Shown here: positions 1 to 6,852 of the stretch, in pieces
Layout: each line of letters starts with the position of its first letter
Numbering within the stretch: the stretch's first letter is position 1
Source of the DNA: Planctomycetota bacterium
GTDB lineage: Bacteria > Planctomycetota > Planctomycetia > Planctomycetales > Planctomycetaceae
Reading direction: 5' to 3'
DNA: 8,645 nucleotides
Assembly (NCBI GenBank): GCA_026692825.1
Contig: JAPLOC010000804.1
Location: 1 to 8,645, forward strand
Notes under the pieces: model-generated
Told to the model about the DNA's origin: nothing
The model's database searches: none
What the model saw: the letters and a program-made list of their open reading frames with translations, nothing else
Translations under genes and position numbers: made by a program

Positions 1-1
1 G

Positions 2-697
2 GATATGCAGGCGATCGCCGATGTCGCCCGCGGTGCCGGCGCGATCACGATCGCCGACAATACGTTCATGTCCCCCTACTTCCAGCGGCCGTTCCAGCAG
101 GGGGTCGACATTGTTCTGCACTCGACGACAAAATATCTGAACGGACACTCCGACGTTGTCGGCGGGGCGATTATCACCCGGCATCAGCCGCACGCCGAAC
201 GGATCGGCTACATCGTCAACGCCTTGGGACTCGCCTGTTCGCCGTTTGACGCGTGGCTGGTGTTGCGCGGTGTCAAGACGCTGGGGCCGCGGATGGAAGT
301 GCATCAACGGAATGCGCTCGCGGTCGCGACGGCGCTGCGACAGCACTCTGCGGTGGAAAAGGTCTACTATCCCGGATTGACCGACCATCCCCATCACGCG
401 CTGGCAAAACGCCAGATGACCGGTTTTGGCGGGATGCTGAGTTTCGACGTCAAGGGAGGCGGAGCGCAAGCCGAAAAGGTCATGCTCGCCGCGAAGCTCT
501 ATTCGATGGCGGAGTCGCTCGGCGGGGTCGAATCACTGATCGAACACCCAGAGACCATGAGCCACGCGTCGATGACCGCCGAGGCCCGCCGCGGGGCCGG
601 TATCACCGACAAGACACTGCGGGTTTCGGTCGGAATTGAACACCAGGAAGATTTGATCGCTGACCTGCTGGGGGCGCTGGATCAGGCGTCGAAGTAA
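2..697 (+). CDS. Cystathionine gamma-synthase/gamma-lyase family PLP enzyme (5'-truncated)
   Basis: C-terminal 231 residues of a Cys/Met-metabolism PLP-dependent enzyme; the family is usually about 380-400 residues, so roughly the first 150 lie before the window. Counting from the Met at position 5, NTFMSPYFQRP (19-29) is followed by HSTTKYLNGHSDVVGG (39-54). That motif contains Lys43, the lysine that forms the Schiff base with PLP. SLGGVESLIEHP (171-182) is the typical gamma-synthase/gamma-lyase segment near the active site, and Arg206 in TLRVSVG is the usual substrate-carboxylate arginine. These enzymes act in the cytoplasm, making cystathionine from an O-acyl-homoserine and cysteine or cleaving cystathionine to cysteine. 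The visible part does not separate MetB-type from lyase-type activity. The reading frame is open back to the window edge, so the Met at 5 is not the start. It ends just before a strong hairpin terminator and is convergent with a paralog. Family call is firm; substrate is inference. Confidence 0.93.
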   Translation, partial: DMQAIADVARGAGAITIADNTFMSPYFQRPFQQGVDIVLHSTTKYLNGHSDVVGGAIITRHQPHAERIGYIVNALGLACSPFDAWLVLRGVKTLGPRMEVHQRNALAVATALRQHSAVEKVYYPGLTDHPHHALAKRQMTGFGGMLSFDVKGGGAQAEKVMLAAKLYSMAESLGGVESLIEHPETMSHASMTAEARRGAGITDKTLRVSVGIEHQEDLIADLLGALDQASK

Positions 698-739
698 GAA
701 GTCGCAGTCAGTACGGGTATCAGACCATGGTCCCACGAG

Positions 740-770
740 AAATGCCCCGGGAAATTCCCGGGGCATTTTT
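740..770 (+). terminator. Intrinsic terminator between the convergent PLP-enzyme genes
   Basis: A perfect inverted repeat has arms aatgccccgggaa (741-753) and ttcccggggcatt (755-767), probably folding with a short AAATT loop, and is followed by a T run at 766-770. It lies 43 bases after the stop codon of the first gene and fits a Rho-independent terminator for the plus strand. Read on the minus strand it has only a short T stretch, so it may also end the opposing transcript, but less efficiently. A smaller hairpin (GTTGC/GCAAC, 787-800) sits closer to the end of the minus-strand gene. Confidence 0.85.
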
Positions 771-822
771 GTTGACCACCCCAAACGTTGCGATGGCAAC
801 AGCGGGACCTCGCAAAGCGTAA

Positions 823-2013
823 TCAGCCGTTCGTTTCCAGCGAATCGAGTGCCGCGCCCAACTCACGCCTCAATGTCGGCTCGTCCTCCAGTCCAACCGA
901 CAAACGGACCAGTCCGTCGGTGATTCCACAGGTCGCCCGCTCTTCCGCCGACAAAAACTTGTGCGAGGTGCCGGCCGGGTAGGAGACAGTCGTCCGGGTG
1001 TCGGCCAGTGTCGGAGAGAAAGGGATGGTCTCCCCCAGCGCGCGGAACAGGCGGGCGACTGCGGGCTGTCCTCCCCTCAGGTCGAAGGCCAGCATTCCCC
1101 CAAAACCGGCGGGCATCATCTGGAGTGCGGTCGCATGGCTGGGGTGTGAAGCCAATCCCGGGTAATACACTCGCAGGACACTGGGATGCGTGGTCAGGAA
1201 ACGGGCGAGCGCATCAGCCGTCCGGCAGACTTGCGTCATCCGCAGGGGCAACGACCGCAGGCCACGCGATGCGAGCCAGCTTTCAAACGGATTGCTGTTG
1301 ACGCCGTACAACGCCCCGATTCCGCGGATCTTGCGCACGAGTCCCGTGTCGCCAACGATCACTCCCAGCATGACATCGCCATGCCCGTTCAGGTATTTCG
1401 AACCACTGTGGAACACCAGTTTCGCCCCATGCTCCATCGGCTTCACCAGGCAGGGAGTCGCGAACGTGCTGTCGACCAGCAGTGGAACCTGTCCCAGGCC
1501 GGCGGAGATCGCGGGAAGGTCGGCGACTTCCATCAACGGGTTGGAAATCGTCTCGACGATCGCCAAATGTGTCCGCGGCGTCACGGCTTTGCCAAACGCA
1601 GTCGGATCGTTGCCATCCACATAGGTGACCTCAATCCCAAACGAGGCTTGCAGGTGATTCAGCATCTGCGCTGTTCGGCCGTATAGAACCCGGGCGGCGA
1701 CGACGTGGTCACCCGATTTCAGCAGCGCCAAAAGTGTCGCGGTCATCGCCCCCATGCCGCTGGAAAACACCGCCCCCAGGGCCGCACCTTCCAGAGCCGC
1801 GACGTCGGATGCCAGTGCCTCGTGGTTCGGGTTTCCGTCGCGGGTGTAGATATACCCCGCTTCGCGACCCGAAGTGATCGCATCAAGCTGTTCCAAACCG
1901 TCGACGTCGAACGCCGTCGTCTGGAAGATTGCCGGCGTGCTGGGACGGGTGGCGAAATCGCGGTACCAACCGCCGCGCGCCGCGCGTGTTTCGGGTGACT
2001 CCGGCGTTTCCAT
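823..2013 (-). CDS. Trans-sulfuration family PLP-dependent enzyme (divergent paralog)
   Basis: A complete 396-residue Cys/Met-metabolism PLP enzyme, normal length for the family. Visible landmarks are YIYTRDGNPN (54-63, phosphate-binding Tyr and Arg of the neighbouring subunit), SSGMGA (84-89, cofactor phosphate loop), LYG (110-112, stacking Tyr), Asp181 in LLVDSTFATP, the PLP lysine Lys206 in FHSGSKYLNGHGD, and Arg370 in LVRLSVGLED. The usual SLG...HPA segment is altered to TLADTRTTVSYPAGTSH (335-351), so it is not a close copy of the enzyme at the window start. It could be a cystathionine gamma-lyase, methionine gamma-lyase or O-acylhomoserine sulfhydrylase; sequence alone does not decide. 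I chose the ATG at 2013. An in-frame TTG at 2058 would add 15 residues of poor family fit and would lie inside a possible -10 box. It is transcribed divergently from rnd. Confidence 0.92.
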   Translation of the reverse strand: METPESPETRAARGGWYRDFATRPSTPAIFQTTAFDVDGLEQLDAITSGREAGYIYTRDGNPNHEALASDVAALEGAALGAVFSSGMGAMTATLLALLKSGDHVVAARVLYGRTAQMLNHLQASFGIEVTYVDGNDPTAFGKAVTPRTHLAIVETISNPLMEVADLPAISAGLGQVPLLVDSTFATPCLVKPMEHGAKLVFHSGSKYLNGHGDVMLGVIVGDTGLVRKIRGIGALYGVNSNPFESWLASRGLRSLPLRMTQVCRTADALARFLTTHPSVLRVYYPGLASHPSHATALQMMPAGFGGMLAFDLRGGQPAVARLFRALGETIPFSPTLADTRTTVSYPAGTSHKFLSAEERATCGITDGLVRLSVGLEDEPTLRRELGAALDSLETNG

Positions 2014-2057
2014 CGGTTTTCTGTGCTTTCCTGGTTGAATGGAACTGGACAGCGCCA

Positions 2058-2063
2058 ATCATA
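2058..2063 (-). promoter_or_regulatory. Possible -10 box for the minus-strand PLP-enzyme gene
   Basis: The minus strand reads TATGAT here, one mismatch from the sigma-70 consensus, about 45 bases before the ATG at 2013. The matching -35 position (TGGTTG, 2081-2086) is a poor fit. It lies in the roughly 170-bp gap shared with the divergent rnd gene; no good plus-strand promoter was found there. This is a weak assignment. Confidence 0.2.
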
Positions 2064-2182
2064 AACCCAAGTCAGTCCGCCAACCATGACGGGGGCGGTT
2101 GGGGGCCGACGGGGCTGCCAATCGCACTTGCAAAAGGGCGGGATACTTGCCGTTCAGACCGGAATCAACGAACATCTACTCC

Positions 2183-3370
2183 ATGCCGCAGCATTTGATC
2201 ACAGACCAGGCCGAGTTTGAGTCTCTGTGCGAACACCTTCGCACGGCCGGCATCGTCGCGTTCGATACAGAATTCCTTTCGGAATTCACGTTTCGGCCAC
2301 AGCTTTGCCTGCTGCAATTCGCGACGACGGACCGGGCGGTTCTGGTCGATCCCCTCGCGGTCGGAGATCTGTCGTCCTGGTGGCGGTTGATGGCGAGCGG
2401 GGAAATTCTGACGGTGGTTCATGGCGGACGCGAAGAAATTCGTTTCTGCCTGCAAAACGCCCAGGCGATTCCCCGACGCCTGTTCGATGTGCAAATCGCC
2501 GAGGGAATGGAGAGCCGGGGCTTTCCGTTGAGCTACTCTTCGCTCGTGGCACGCGTCCTCAAGATTCCCGTTCACGGCAAAGAGACCCGCACCGACTGGC
2601 GGCGTCGGCCATTGACTGACCGGCAGATTGACTACGCCCTCGAAGACGTGCAGCATTTGATCGCGGTGTATGAGCGGCAGACGCAGACCCTGTCGGCTCG
2701 CGGTCGGCTGACTTGGGCGCAAACCGAAATTGACCGTTACGTCGCCGATCTCGAACAGGAGCCGTTTCGCGAAAACTGGCGGAAACTCCCAGGGATCGTT
2801 TCGCTGTCCCGCAGGGAGTTGGCGGTCGCCCGCGAGGTCTACTTGTGGAGAGAGCGTGAGGCGTCGGCCACCGACAAGCCCTTTCGCAGGGTCTTGCGCG
2901 ACGATCTGATCATCGAACTCGCCCGGCGGCAGCCCCGCGACGTCCCCGACCTGCTCGCGACCCGTGACATGAACCGGTCGGACTATCGCAAACTGGCCCC
3001 CGCGATGATCGGAGCGATTCAAAAGGCGCTGTCGCTGAAAGATGATCAGTTGCCTTCGATCCGCAAGACAGACAAAGACCACGACGAGCAGCTTCTCGCT
3101 CAACTGCTGAATATGGCGCTCGCGAATCGATGCGCTCAGGAAGAAATCGCTCTCGGGCTGGTTGGCACCACCGCCGACTTGAGGCATCTGGTCCGCTGGC
3201 ATGTGTTTGGAGACCAGACCGGCGATCCTCCGCGGCTGACACAGGGTTGGCGTGCCGAGGTGTGCGGCGATCTCCTCACTGACGTTCTCGACGGACGGAT
3301 CGCACTGCGGGTCAATGATCCGAAAGCCGAATACCCGCTGGTATTCGAACGCTGGTCCGATTCGAAGTAG
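2183..3370 (+). CDS. rnd: Ribonuclease D (3'-5' exoribonuclease)
   Basis: RNase D trims 3' ends of tRNA precursors and other stable RNAs in the cytoplasm using two metal ions. The 395-residue product carries the DEDDy exonuclease fold. Exo I is VAFDTEF (Asp28, Glu30); Exo II surrounds VVHGGREE (78-85); Exo III is YALEDV (Tyr151, Asp155). From the ATG at 2183 these fall at the same numbers as the E. coli catalytic residues as I recall them, which supports this start over an in-frame TTG at 2099. An HRDC domain follows (about 200-283, from NWRKLPG). A second C-terminal helical segment (about 300-390, with GWRAEVCGDLL) resembles the extension of other bacterial RNase D proteins. Oddity: where E. 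coli has Asp85 this protein has Glu85. No clear Shine-Dalgarno site precedes the start. The next gene follows on the same strand after 101 bases. Confidence 0.93.
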   Translation: MPQHLITDQAEFESLCEHLRTAGIVAFDTEFLSEFTFRPQLCLLQFATTDRAVLVDPLAVGDLSSWWRLMASGEILTVVHGGREEIRFCLQNAQAIPRRLFDVQIAEGMESRGFPLSYSSLVARVLKIPVHGKETRTDWRRRPLTDRQIDYALEDVQHLIAVYERQTQTLSARGRLTWAQTEIDRYVADLEQEPFRENWRKLPGIVSLSRRELAVAREVYLWREREASATDKPFRRVLRDDLIIELARRQPRDVPDLLATRDMNRSDYRKLAPAMIGAIQKALSLKDDQLPSIRKTDKDHDEQLLAQLLNMALANRCAQEEIALGLVGTTADLRHLVRWHVFGDQTGDPPRLTQGWRAEVCGDLLTDVLDGRIALRVNDPKAEYPLVFERWSDSK

Positions 3371-3390
3371 CCCTTGTTGCACACTCCTCC

Positions 3391-3440
3391 GGAACCGGGT
3401 CGCGGTTCCTGCTCTCTACCACTTGGCCGAAATCCGGCCA
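3391..3440 (+). terminator. Two adjacent small hairpins between rnd and the His-rich gene
   Basis: The first hairpin is GGAACCG/CGGTTCC (3391-3397 with 3403-3409, 5-base loop). The second is TGGCCG/CGGCCA (3424-3429 with 3435-3440, 5-base loop) and is followed by a loosely T-rich stretch (gcttgtttcttgt). They could form a weak terminator that partly separates rnd from the downstream gene, or simply stabilise the mRNA end. Neither has a proper T run, so confidence is low. Confidence 0.25.
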
Positions 3441-3455
3441 GCTTGTTTCTTGTCT

Positions 3456-3461
3456 GGAAGG
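3456..3461 (+). promoter_or_regulatory. Ribosome binding site of the His-rich protein gene
   Basis: GGAAGG lies 10 bases before the ATG at 3472, a purine-rich Shine-Dalgarno-like site that supports this start codon. Confidence 0.6.
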
Positions 3462-3471
3462 TGACGATTTC

Positions 3472-4914
3472 ATGGGACTTGGGCTCGATCTGACTGGCGT
3501 TTCCAAAAGTCGGGGTGACTGCGCGGCCGAGGAATTCTGCCAGGAACTGTGCGACTGGTTGTCGTTGAACGCGGCGGATATTTTCGAAGGGGCGCACGGC
3601 CCGAATTGCGGGCACGACCACGATCATGACCATGACCATGATCATAGCCACGACCACGACGGCGAGAATTGCGGCGACGAAGACGACGAGTGTCGCGCGA
3701 TCGTGGGCAATGTCTTGTTGTTCCCCTCGACGGAGCCGTTGTTCGTGGAAGCAGGGCCCGGAGGAACCCTGCGGCTCAGCACCAAGACCACAATTCTGGG
3801 GCCGGGTTACCACCGCTGGCTCTGCGGGTTGTTGCAAGAACTGGGGCGCGAGTTTGAAGTCGAATGGAAACAGTTCGACGAAGAGGGAAATCCTGGCGAC
3901 GACACCGGGTTTTTCTTCTATGGTGACGCGGCGCGAGTCGACTATGAAATGCTCAACTGGCTGAAGTCGGCCAGCGGCATGCTGCGCGACTATATGAAAC
4001 AGGGCTATGGTGGCCTGGGACTGAATATGCCCGCCAGTCCACAATTCCTGGACTATGGCCCGATGCTGTCCATTCTTGGACCGCGAAGTGCCGAATGGCT
4101 GGAATCGGTCATCGCCGAACCCTCCAAGGGAATCGACGTCTTCCCCTGGTGGGAGGATGGGCAGGGGGCCTTGTTGCTCCGCAATCGCGCCTTGTGCCGA
4201 ATGTGGGATTCCGTCTCCTGGCGCAAACCGCTCGACGAAGATGATGTGGAGTTACTGCACGCTGTCCACAACGATCTCGAACGAGCCTACGAACTCGATC
4301 CGACACTCTCCTATCCATGGCACGAGTGGAACGAGATTTTGACACTGCTCGAACAAGCCGAGGAAGAGGATCTCGAAGAGGAGGGCGAAGAAGAGTCGGA
4401 CGAAGCGGCGGGACTGGATGTCGACGACCGGCTGCGTGCCACGATTCGCGAGTTCGCCTCGGTCAAACCGGGAGGCGAACGGATTGGCTACCGTCGCGGT
4501 AACTTGCGCACGTCGATCGCGGGGGGCTGGTCGATTGTGATTCCCGGTTCACTTCAAGAGACCTACGACGAAGAGGGGAATTGGGGAGCCGTTGACGATG
4601 AGCGTCAGGTTTGGGTCAGTTCGCTGTCGCTGGAAACCCAGGATGGTGATTCCGTGCCGGCCGTTGAGCTGTTGAATGGCTTGGCGGAAGACGAACGGAT
4701 GGAGATTCCGTTCGGCAAGCACGATCGGATCGTCGGTGGGGCCAGCCTCACGTTTGAAGAAGATGCAGAAACACCCCACTGGCAGCTCACGGGACGTTGT
4801 GCCGTCGACGGTCAGGCGGCGATCACCACGGTGTTGATGCTGTCGGAAGCGGACCACGACTGGGCGATCGACGTCTGGCGGTCACTGATGCACCAGACTC
4901 CGGAAGAAGAATAG
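3472..4914 (+). CDS. Hypothetical acidic protein with a Cys-flanked His-Asp tract
   Basis: I do not recognise this 480-residue protein. It has no signal peptide or membrane helix, so it is probably cytoplasmic. The N-terminus holds Cys17, Cys23 and Cys27, then a tract of eight alternating histidines (His48 to His62, mostly His-Asp pairs) framed by NCG at Cys46 and Cys67, with Cys74 after it. Such tracts bind Zn, Ni or Co in metal chaperones and transporters, so metal binding is a reasonable inference. Residues 85-290 look like a folded alpha/beta region rich in Trp and Tyr (FFFYGD, VFPWWEDG, YPWHEWNEIL). Residues 296-318 are a strongly acidic linker, and 320-475 look like a second, probably beta-rich domain (SIAGGWSIVIPGS, RQVWVSSLSLE). 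The start has a good ribosome binding site. It follows rnd on the same strand and ends at a hairpin; no neighbour suggests a metal-related pathway. Confidence 0.85.
   Translation: MGLGLDLTGVSKSRGDCAAEEFCQELCDWLSLNAADIFEGAHGPNCGHDHDHDHDHDHSHDHDGENCGDEDDECRAIVGNVLLFPSTEPLFVEAGPGGTLRLSTKTTILGPGYHRWLCGLLQELGREFEVEWKQFDEEGNPGDDTGFFFYGDAARVDYEMLNWLKSASGMLRDYMKQGYGGLGLNMPASPQFLDYGPMLSILGPRSAEWLESVIAEPSKGIDVFPWWEDGQGALLLRNRALCRMWDSVSWRKPLDEDDVELLHAVHNDLERAYELDPTLSYPWHEWNEILTLLEQAEEEDLEEEGEEESDEAAGLDVDDRLRATIREFASVKPGGERIGYRRGNLRTSIAGGWSIVIPGSLQETYDEEGNWGAVDDERQVWVSSLSLETQDGDSVPAVELLNGLAEDERMEIPFGKHDRIVGGASLTFEEDAETPHWQLTGRCAVDGQAAITTVLMLSEADHDWAIDVWRSLMHQTPEEE
3613..3660 (+). repeat. In-frame (His-Asp)n coding repeat
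   Basis: Sixteen codons encode eight histidines alternating with seven Asp and one Ser. The synonymous codons are mixed (CAC/CAT and GAC/GAT in irregular order) rather than exact copies. That argues against a fresh slippage product and for an older tract kept at the protein level. Confidence 0.9.
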
Positions 4915-4916
4915 TA

Positions 4917-4955
4917 TTGATCCGGAGCGGGTTCTAAGAACCTTTTCAGGATCAA
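4917..4955 (+). terminator. Putative terminator after the His-rich protein gene
   Basis: An outer stem TTGATCC (4917-4923) with GGATCAA (4949-4955) encloses an inner hairpin GGTTC/GAACC (4930-4934 with 4938-4942) that is directly followed by TTTT. It begins 3 bases after the stop codon. The outer stem is followed by a T-rich stretch (ttccctgtttt). The inner stem-plus-T run alone resembles a short intrinsic terminator, and the convergent scpB gene beyond it makes termination here plausible. I saw nothing else of note between here and the end of scpB at 5106. Confidence 0.5.
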
Positions 4956-5105
4956 TTCCCTGTTTTCACGCGGCGCACCATTTGGTGCAGGGAAAACGAC
5001 AACATCCCGCCGCACGTCCACATCGTGTACGGCACCTGCCGGGGTCGATTCGCGCGTTGTCACTCAACCCTTGGTCATTGACGCTGCCGCGGTAACGACG
5101 CGGGA

Positions 5106-5837
5106 CTAATCGATTTGACCCCTGCCGGGGTCGCCAAGCTCCGAATCGTTTTGGGTTTCGGCTTGCGCTCCACCTGGGTTTCGCAGTCGGGATCCCAGCG
5201 GGAGATCGTCGAGGTCGCGCAGTCCAAATGTCTCCAGGAACTGGGGGGTCGTCACAAACAGAAAGGGACGCCCCAGCGAATCATCGGTGCCACCAATCCG
5301 CACCAGGTTCCGTTCCATCAACTGTTTGATCATCTCGGAACACTGCACCCCGCGAATTGCTTCCACATCGGCCCGTGTGATTGGCTGTCGATAGGCGATC
5401 ACCGTCAGCGTTTCCAGCGCGGGGGGGGTCAATTTCAGGTCGGCCTCACGGTGATGCAGCTTTCCCAGCCAAAGCGCATATTGAGGCAACGTGAAGAGAC
5501 GATAGCCAGCCGCGACGCGTTCGACTCGAAACGGCGTTGACCATTGCTCGTAGACGGCGTTCAGTTTGCCGACAATCGTGCGGGCTTCTGTCGCGTCGGC
5601 GAGTGTGGCGAGTTGTGCCAACCGGCGGGGCGGAATGGCGGTTCCCGCCACCAGCAGGACCGCCTCGACCCGAGCCATCTTGGCCGTTCGCACCCCCAAA
5701 ACGATTGATGCGGGAATCAATGCCGGCGCGGTACCCGAATCCTGTCGGTTCCGCCAGCTCCAATTCCAGCCGGCTTCGTCTCCGCCACTTGACGGCCAGT
5801 TGCCACCACGGGCACTCAATGTGCGGGACGAAAACAT
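5106..5837 (-). CDS. scpB: Segregation and condensation protein B (ScpB)
   Basis: ScpB is the winged-helix subunit that, as a dimer, bridges ScpA in the SMC-ScpAB condensin and acts on the nucleoid during chromosome segregation. The 243-residue product shows the family in order. The first winged helix runs from ARVEAVLLVAG (55-65) through YRLFT (112-116). The second has the signature ALETLTVIAYRQPITRADVE (140-159) and IRGV, then LGRPFLFVTT (188-197) and FGLRDLDDLP (204-213). A short polar tail of about 30 residues follows. The first 53 residues lie outside the conserved domain and include a Trp-rich patch (WNWSWRN). The start is uncertain. The ATG at 5837 is used here; an upstream TTG at 5888 would lie 7 bases after the preceding stop, and the ATG at 5678 would give a 190-residue core protein. 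No scpA is adjacent. It is probably co-transcribed with the membrane protein gene upstream. Confidence 0.9.
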   Translation of the reverse strand: MFSSRTLSARGGNWPSSGGDEAGWNWSWRNRQDSGTAPALIPASIVLGVRTAKMARVEAVLLVAGTAIPPRRLAQLATLADATEARTIVGKLNAVYEQWSTPFRVERVAAGYRLFTLPQYALWLGKLHHREADLKLTPPALETLTVIAYRQPITRADVEAIRGVQCSEMIKQLMERNLVRIGGTDDSLGRPFLFVTTPQFLETFGLRDLDDLPLGSRLRNPGGAQAETQNDSELGDPGRGQID

Positions 5838-5895
5838 CGGAAATTTCGCGAAAGAGAATTTCTGCCGACCCGGATCGAGTTCGATCAAAACTCCG

Positions 5896-6684
5896 TTAGG
5901 GAGCCGACTGCCGAAAGTCAGCGACTCGCTTCAGCGTTGCTTCAACCGCATCCAACGGAGTGGGGCCACTCGCTGCGTAGCGGTGTGACGGTTCGCCAGG
6001 CGTCGTGACAAAACACGTGAACACAAACATCAACCGCCCATCACGATCTTCTTCGGGACTGAGTTGATGCCAACTGATTTCAAGATCCTGGATGCGTTCC
6101 TTGGCGGACAGCCAACGGGCGGCGTCCTCTCCGGTTCCGACGGGCAGATTCCCCGAACGTTTGTCTCGCGGGCTGGTCCGGTCATCGTTGCCGGAATCGC
6201 GCGGAGTTCGTCGATCGTTGCGACCGGTGGCCGCGCGACCCGCCAGTCGGCTACCTGACTCGGGATGAACTAAGCCGGGTTGAAACTGCGTTTTCGATTC
6301 CGAGTTGCGGCGGGGACTGCGGGCATCACGAGATTCGTCGCCGTACACCGAGGGAACGTCGTCGGCATCCTCATTTTCGTCAGGAGCGGTTCGCTGCTCC
6401 CCCAGTCGGGCGCGAGTTCGCGAATTGCCTCGACCCGTTCCACGCGACGATTTTTCCGACTCGAATGGGGCGAACAAATCGTCGGGATTCTTGCCTCGAG
6501 CCTTGCGTGGCACAGGGGTTTCTTCCTCGGCGCTCGCGCCGAGGTCAAACACCTCTTCCTCTTCGCCCGGGGCGGCGACCATCGAACTGAAGCGGGGCAT
6601 CCCCACAATCGCGAATACGGGAATCGCGGCGAGGGGCGCAATCATGAGCAGCGCCCCAAGTGAGCCGGTGGCGGCTGAGGACAT
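5896..6684 (-). CDS. Hypothetical membrane-anchored protein upstream of scpB
   Basis: No known function was recognised for this 262-residue protein. It starts with one hydrophobic helix (about 8-29, SLGALLMIAPLAAIPVFAIV), probably an uncleaved anchor. A short acidic stretch follows (EEEEVFDLG, 41-49). Residues 56-185 form a long, disordered, Arg/Ser/Asp/Gly-rich linker. A compact C-terminal domain of about 75 residues (188-262) contains WLSAKERIQDLEISWHQLSP, a beta-like stretch LMFVFTCFVTT, and a last helix DAVEATLKRVADFR. The start is well supported: AAGGAGG ends 8 bases before the ATG, the best ribosome binding site in the window. Its stop is 58 bases before the chosen scpB start (7 before the alternative), so the two genes probably share a transcript. 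Membrane side and role are unknown; a link to chromosome segregation is only suggested by position. Confidence 0.82.
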   Translation of the reverse strand: MSSAATGSLGALLMIAPLAAIPVFAIVGMPRFSSMVAAPGEEEEVFDLGASAEEETPVPRKARGKNPDDLFAPFESEKSSRGTGRGNSRTRARLGEQRTAPDENEDADDVPSVYGDESRDARSPRRNSESKTQFQPGLVHPESGSRLAGRAATGRNDRRTPRDSGNDDRTSPRDKRSGNLPVGTGEDAARWLSAKERIQDLEISWHQLSPEEDRDGRLMFVFTCFVTTPGEPSHRYAASGPTPLDAVEATLKRVADFRQSAP

Positions 6685-6690
6685 CGCGGG

Positions 6691-6699
6691 AACCTCCTT
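6691..6699 (-). promoter_or_regulatory. Strong ribosome binding site of the membrane protein gene
   Basis: The minus strand reads AAGGAGGTT, nearly the full anti-Shine-Dalgarno complement, with 8 bases from AAGGAGG to the ATG at 6684. Most other starts in the window lack such a site. Confidence 0.85.
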
Positions 6700-6852
6700 G
6701 TACTGGGTCGGCGACCATCATCCCGATGGACGCTGCCTCGAAGCACGCATTGGTCGAGTGCGGGGGAGCGGACCAACAGCTTCGAAAGCGGCGGGATGCT
6801 ACAACGAGTTCCCATTTCCGACAACAGCAGTTCTTGAGCGAATTTTTCGCAA

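Noticed and set aside
2099..2182. Longer RNase D starting at TTG 2099
   Set aside because: The ATG at 2183 puts all the catalytic residues at the E. coli positions; the extra 28 residues look like translated non-coding sequence.
2165..3382. 405-codon open frame on the minus strand across rnd
   Set aside because: It is antisense to a gene with intact exonuclease and HRDC motifs and shows no recognisable domain; long antisense frames are common in GC-rich coding DNA.
3136..4044. Minus-strand frame with an apparent hydrophobic membrane segment
   Set aside because: The Val/Met-rich stretch is the reverse reading of the His-Asp codon repeat, not a real membrane helix.
4812..5063. 83-codon minus-strand frame in the gap after the His-rich gene
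   Set aside because: It overlaps the end of the supported plus-strand gene and the putative terminator, and shows no recognisable domain.
5035..5133. 13-bp direct repeat cctgccggggtcg (5035-5047 and 5121-5133)
   Set aside because: It is short, GC-rich, and one copy lies in the scpB coding end; chance is the simplest explanation.
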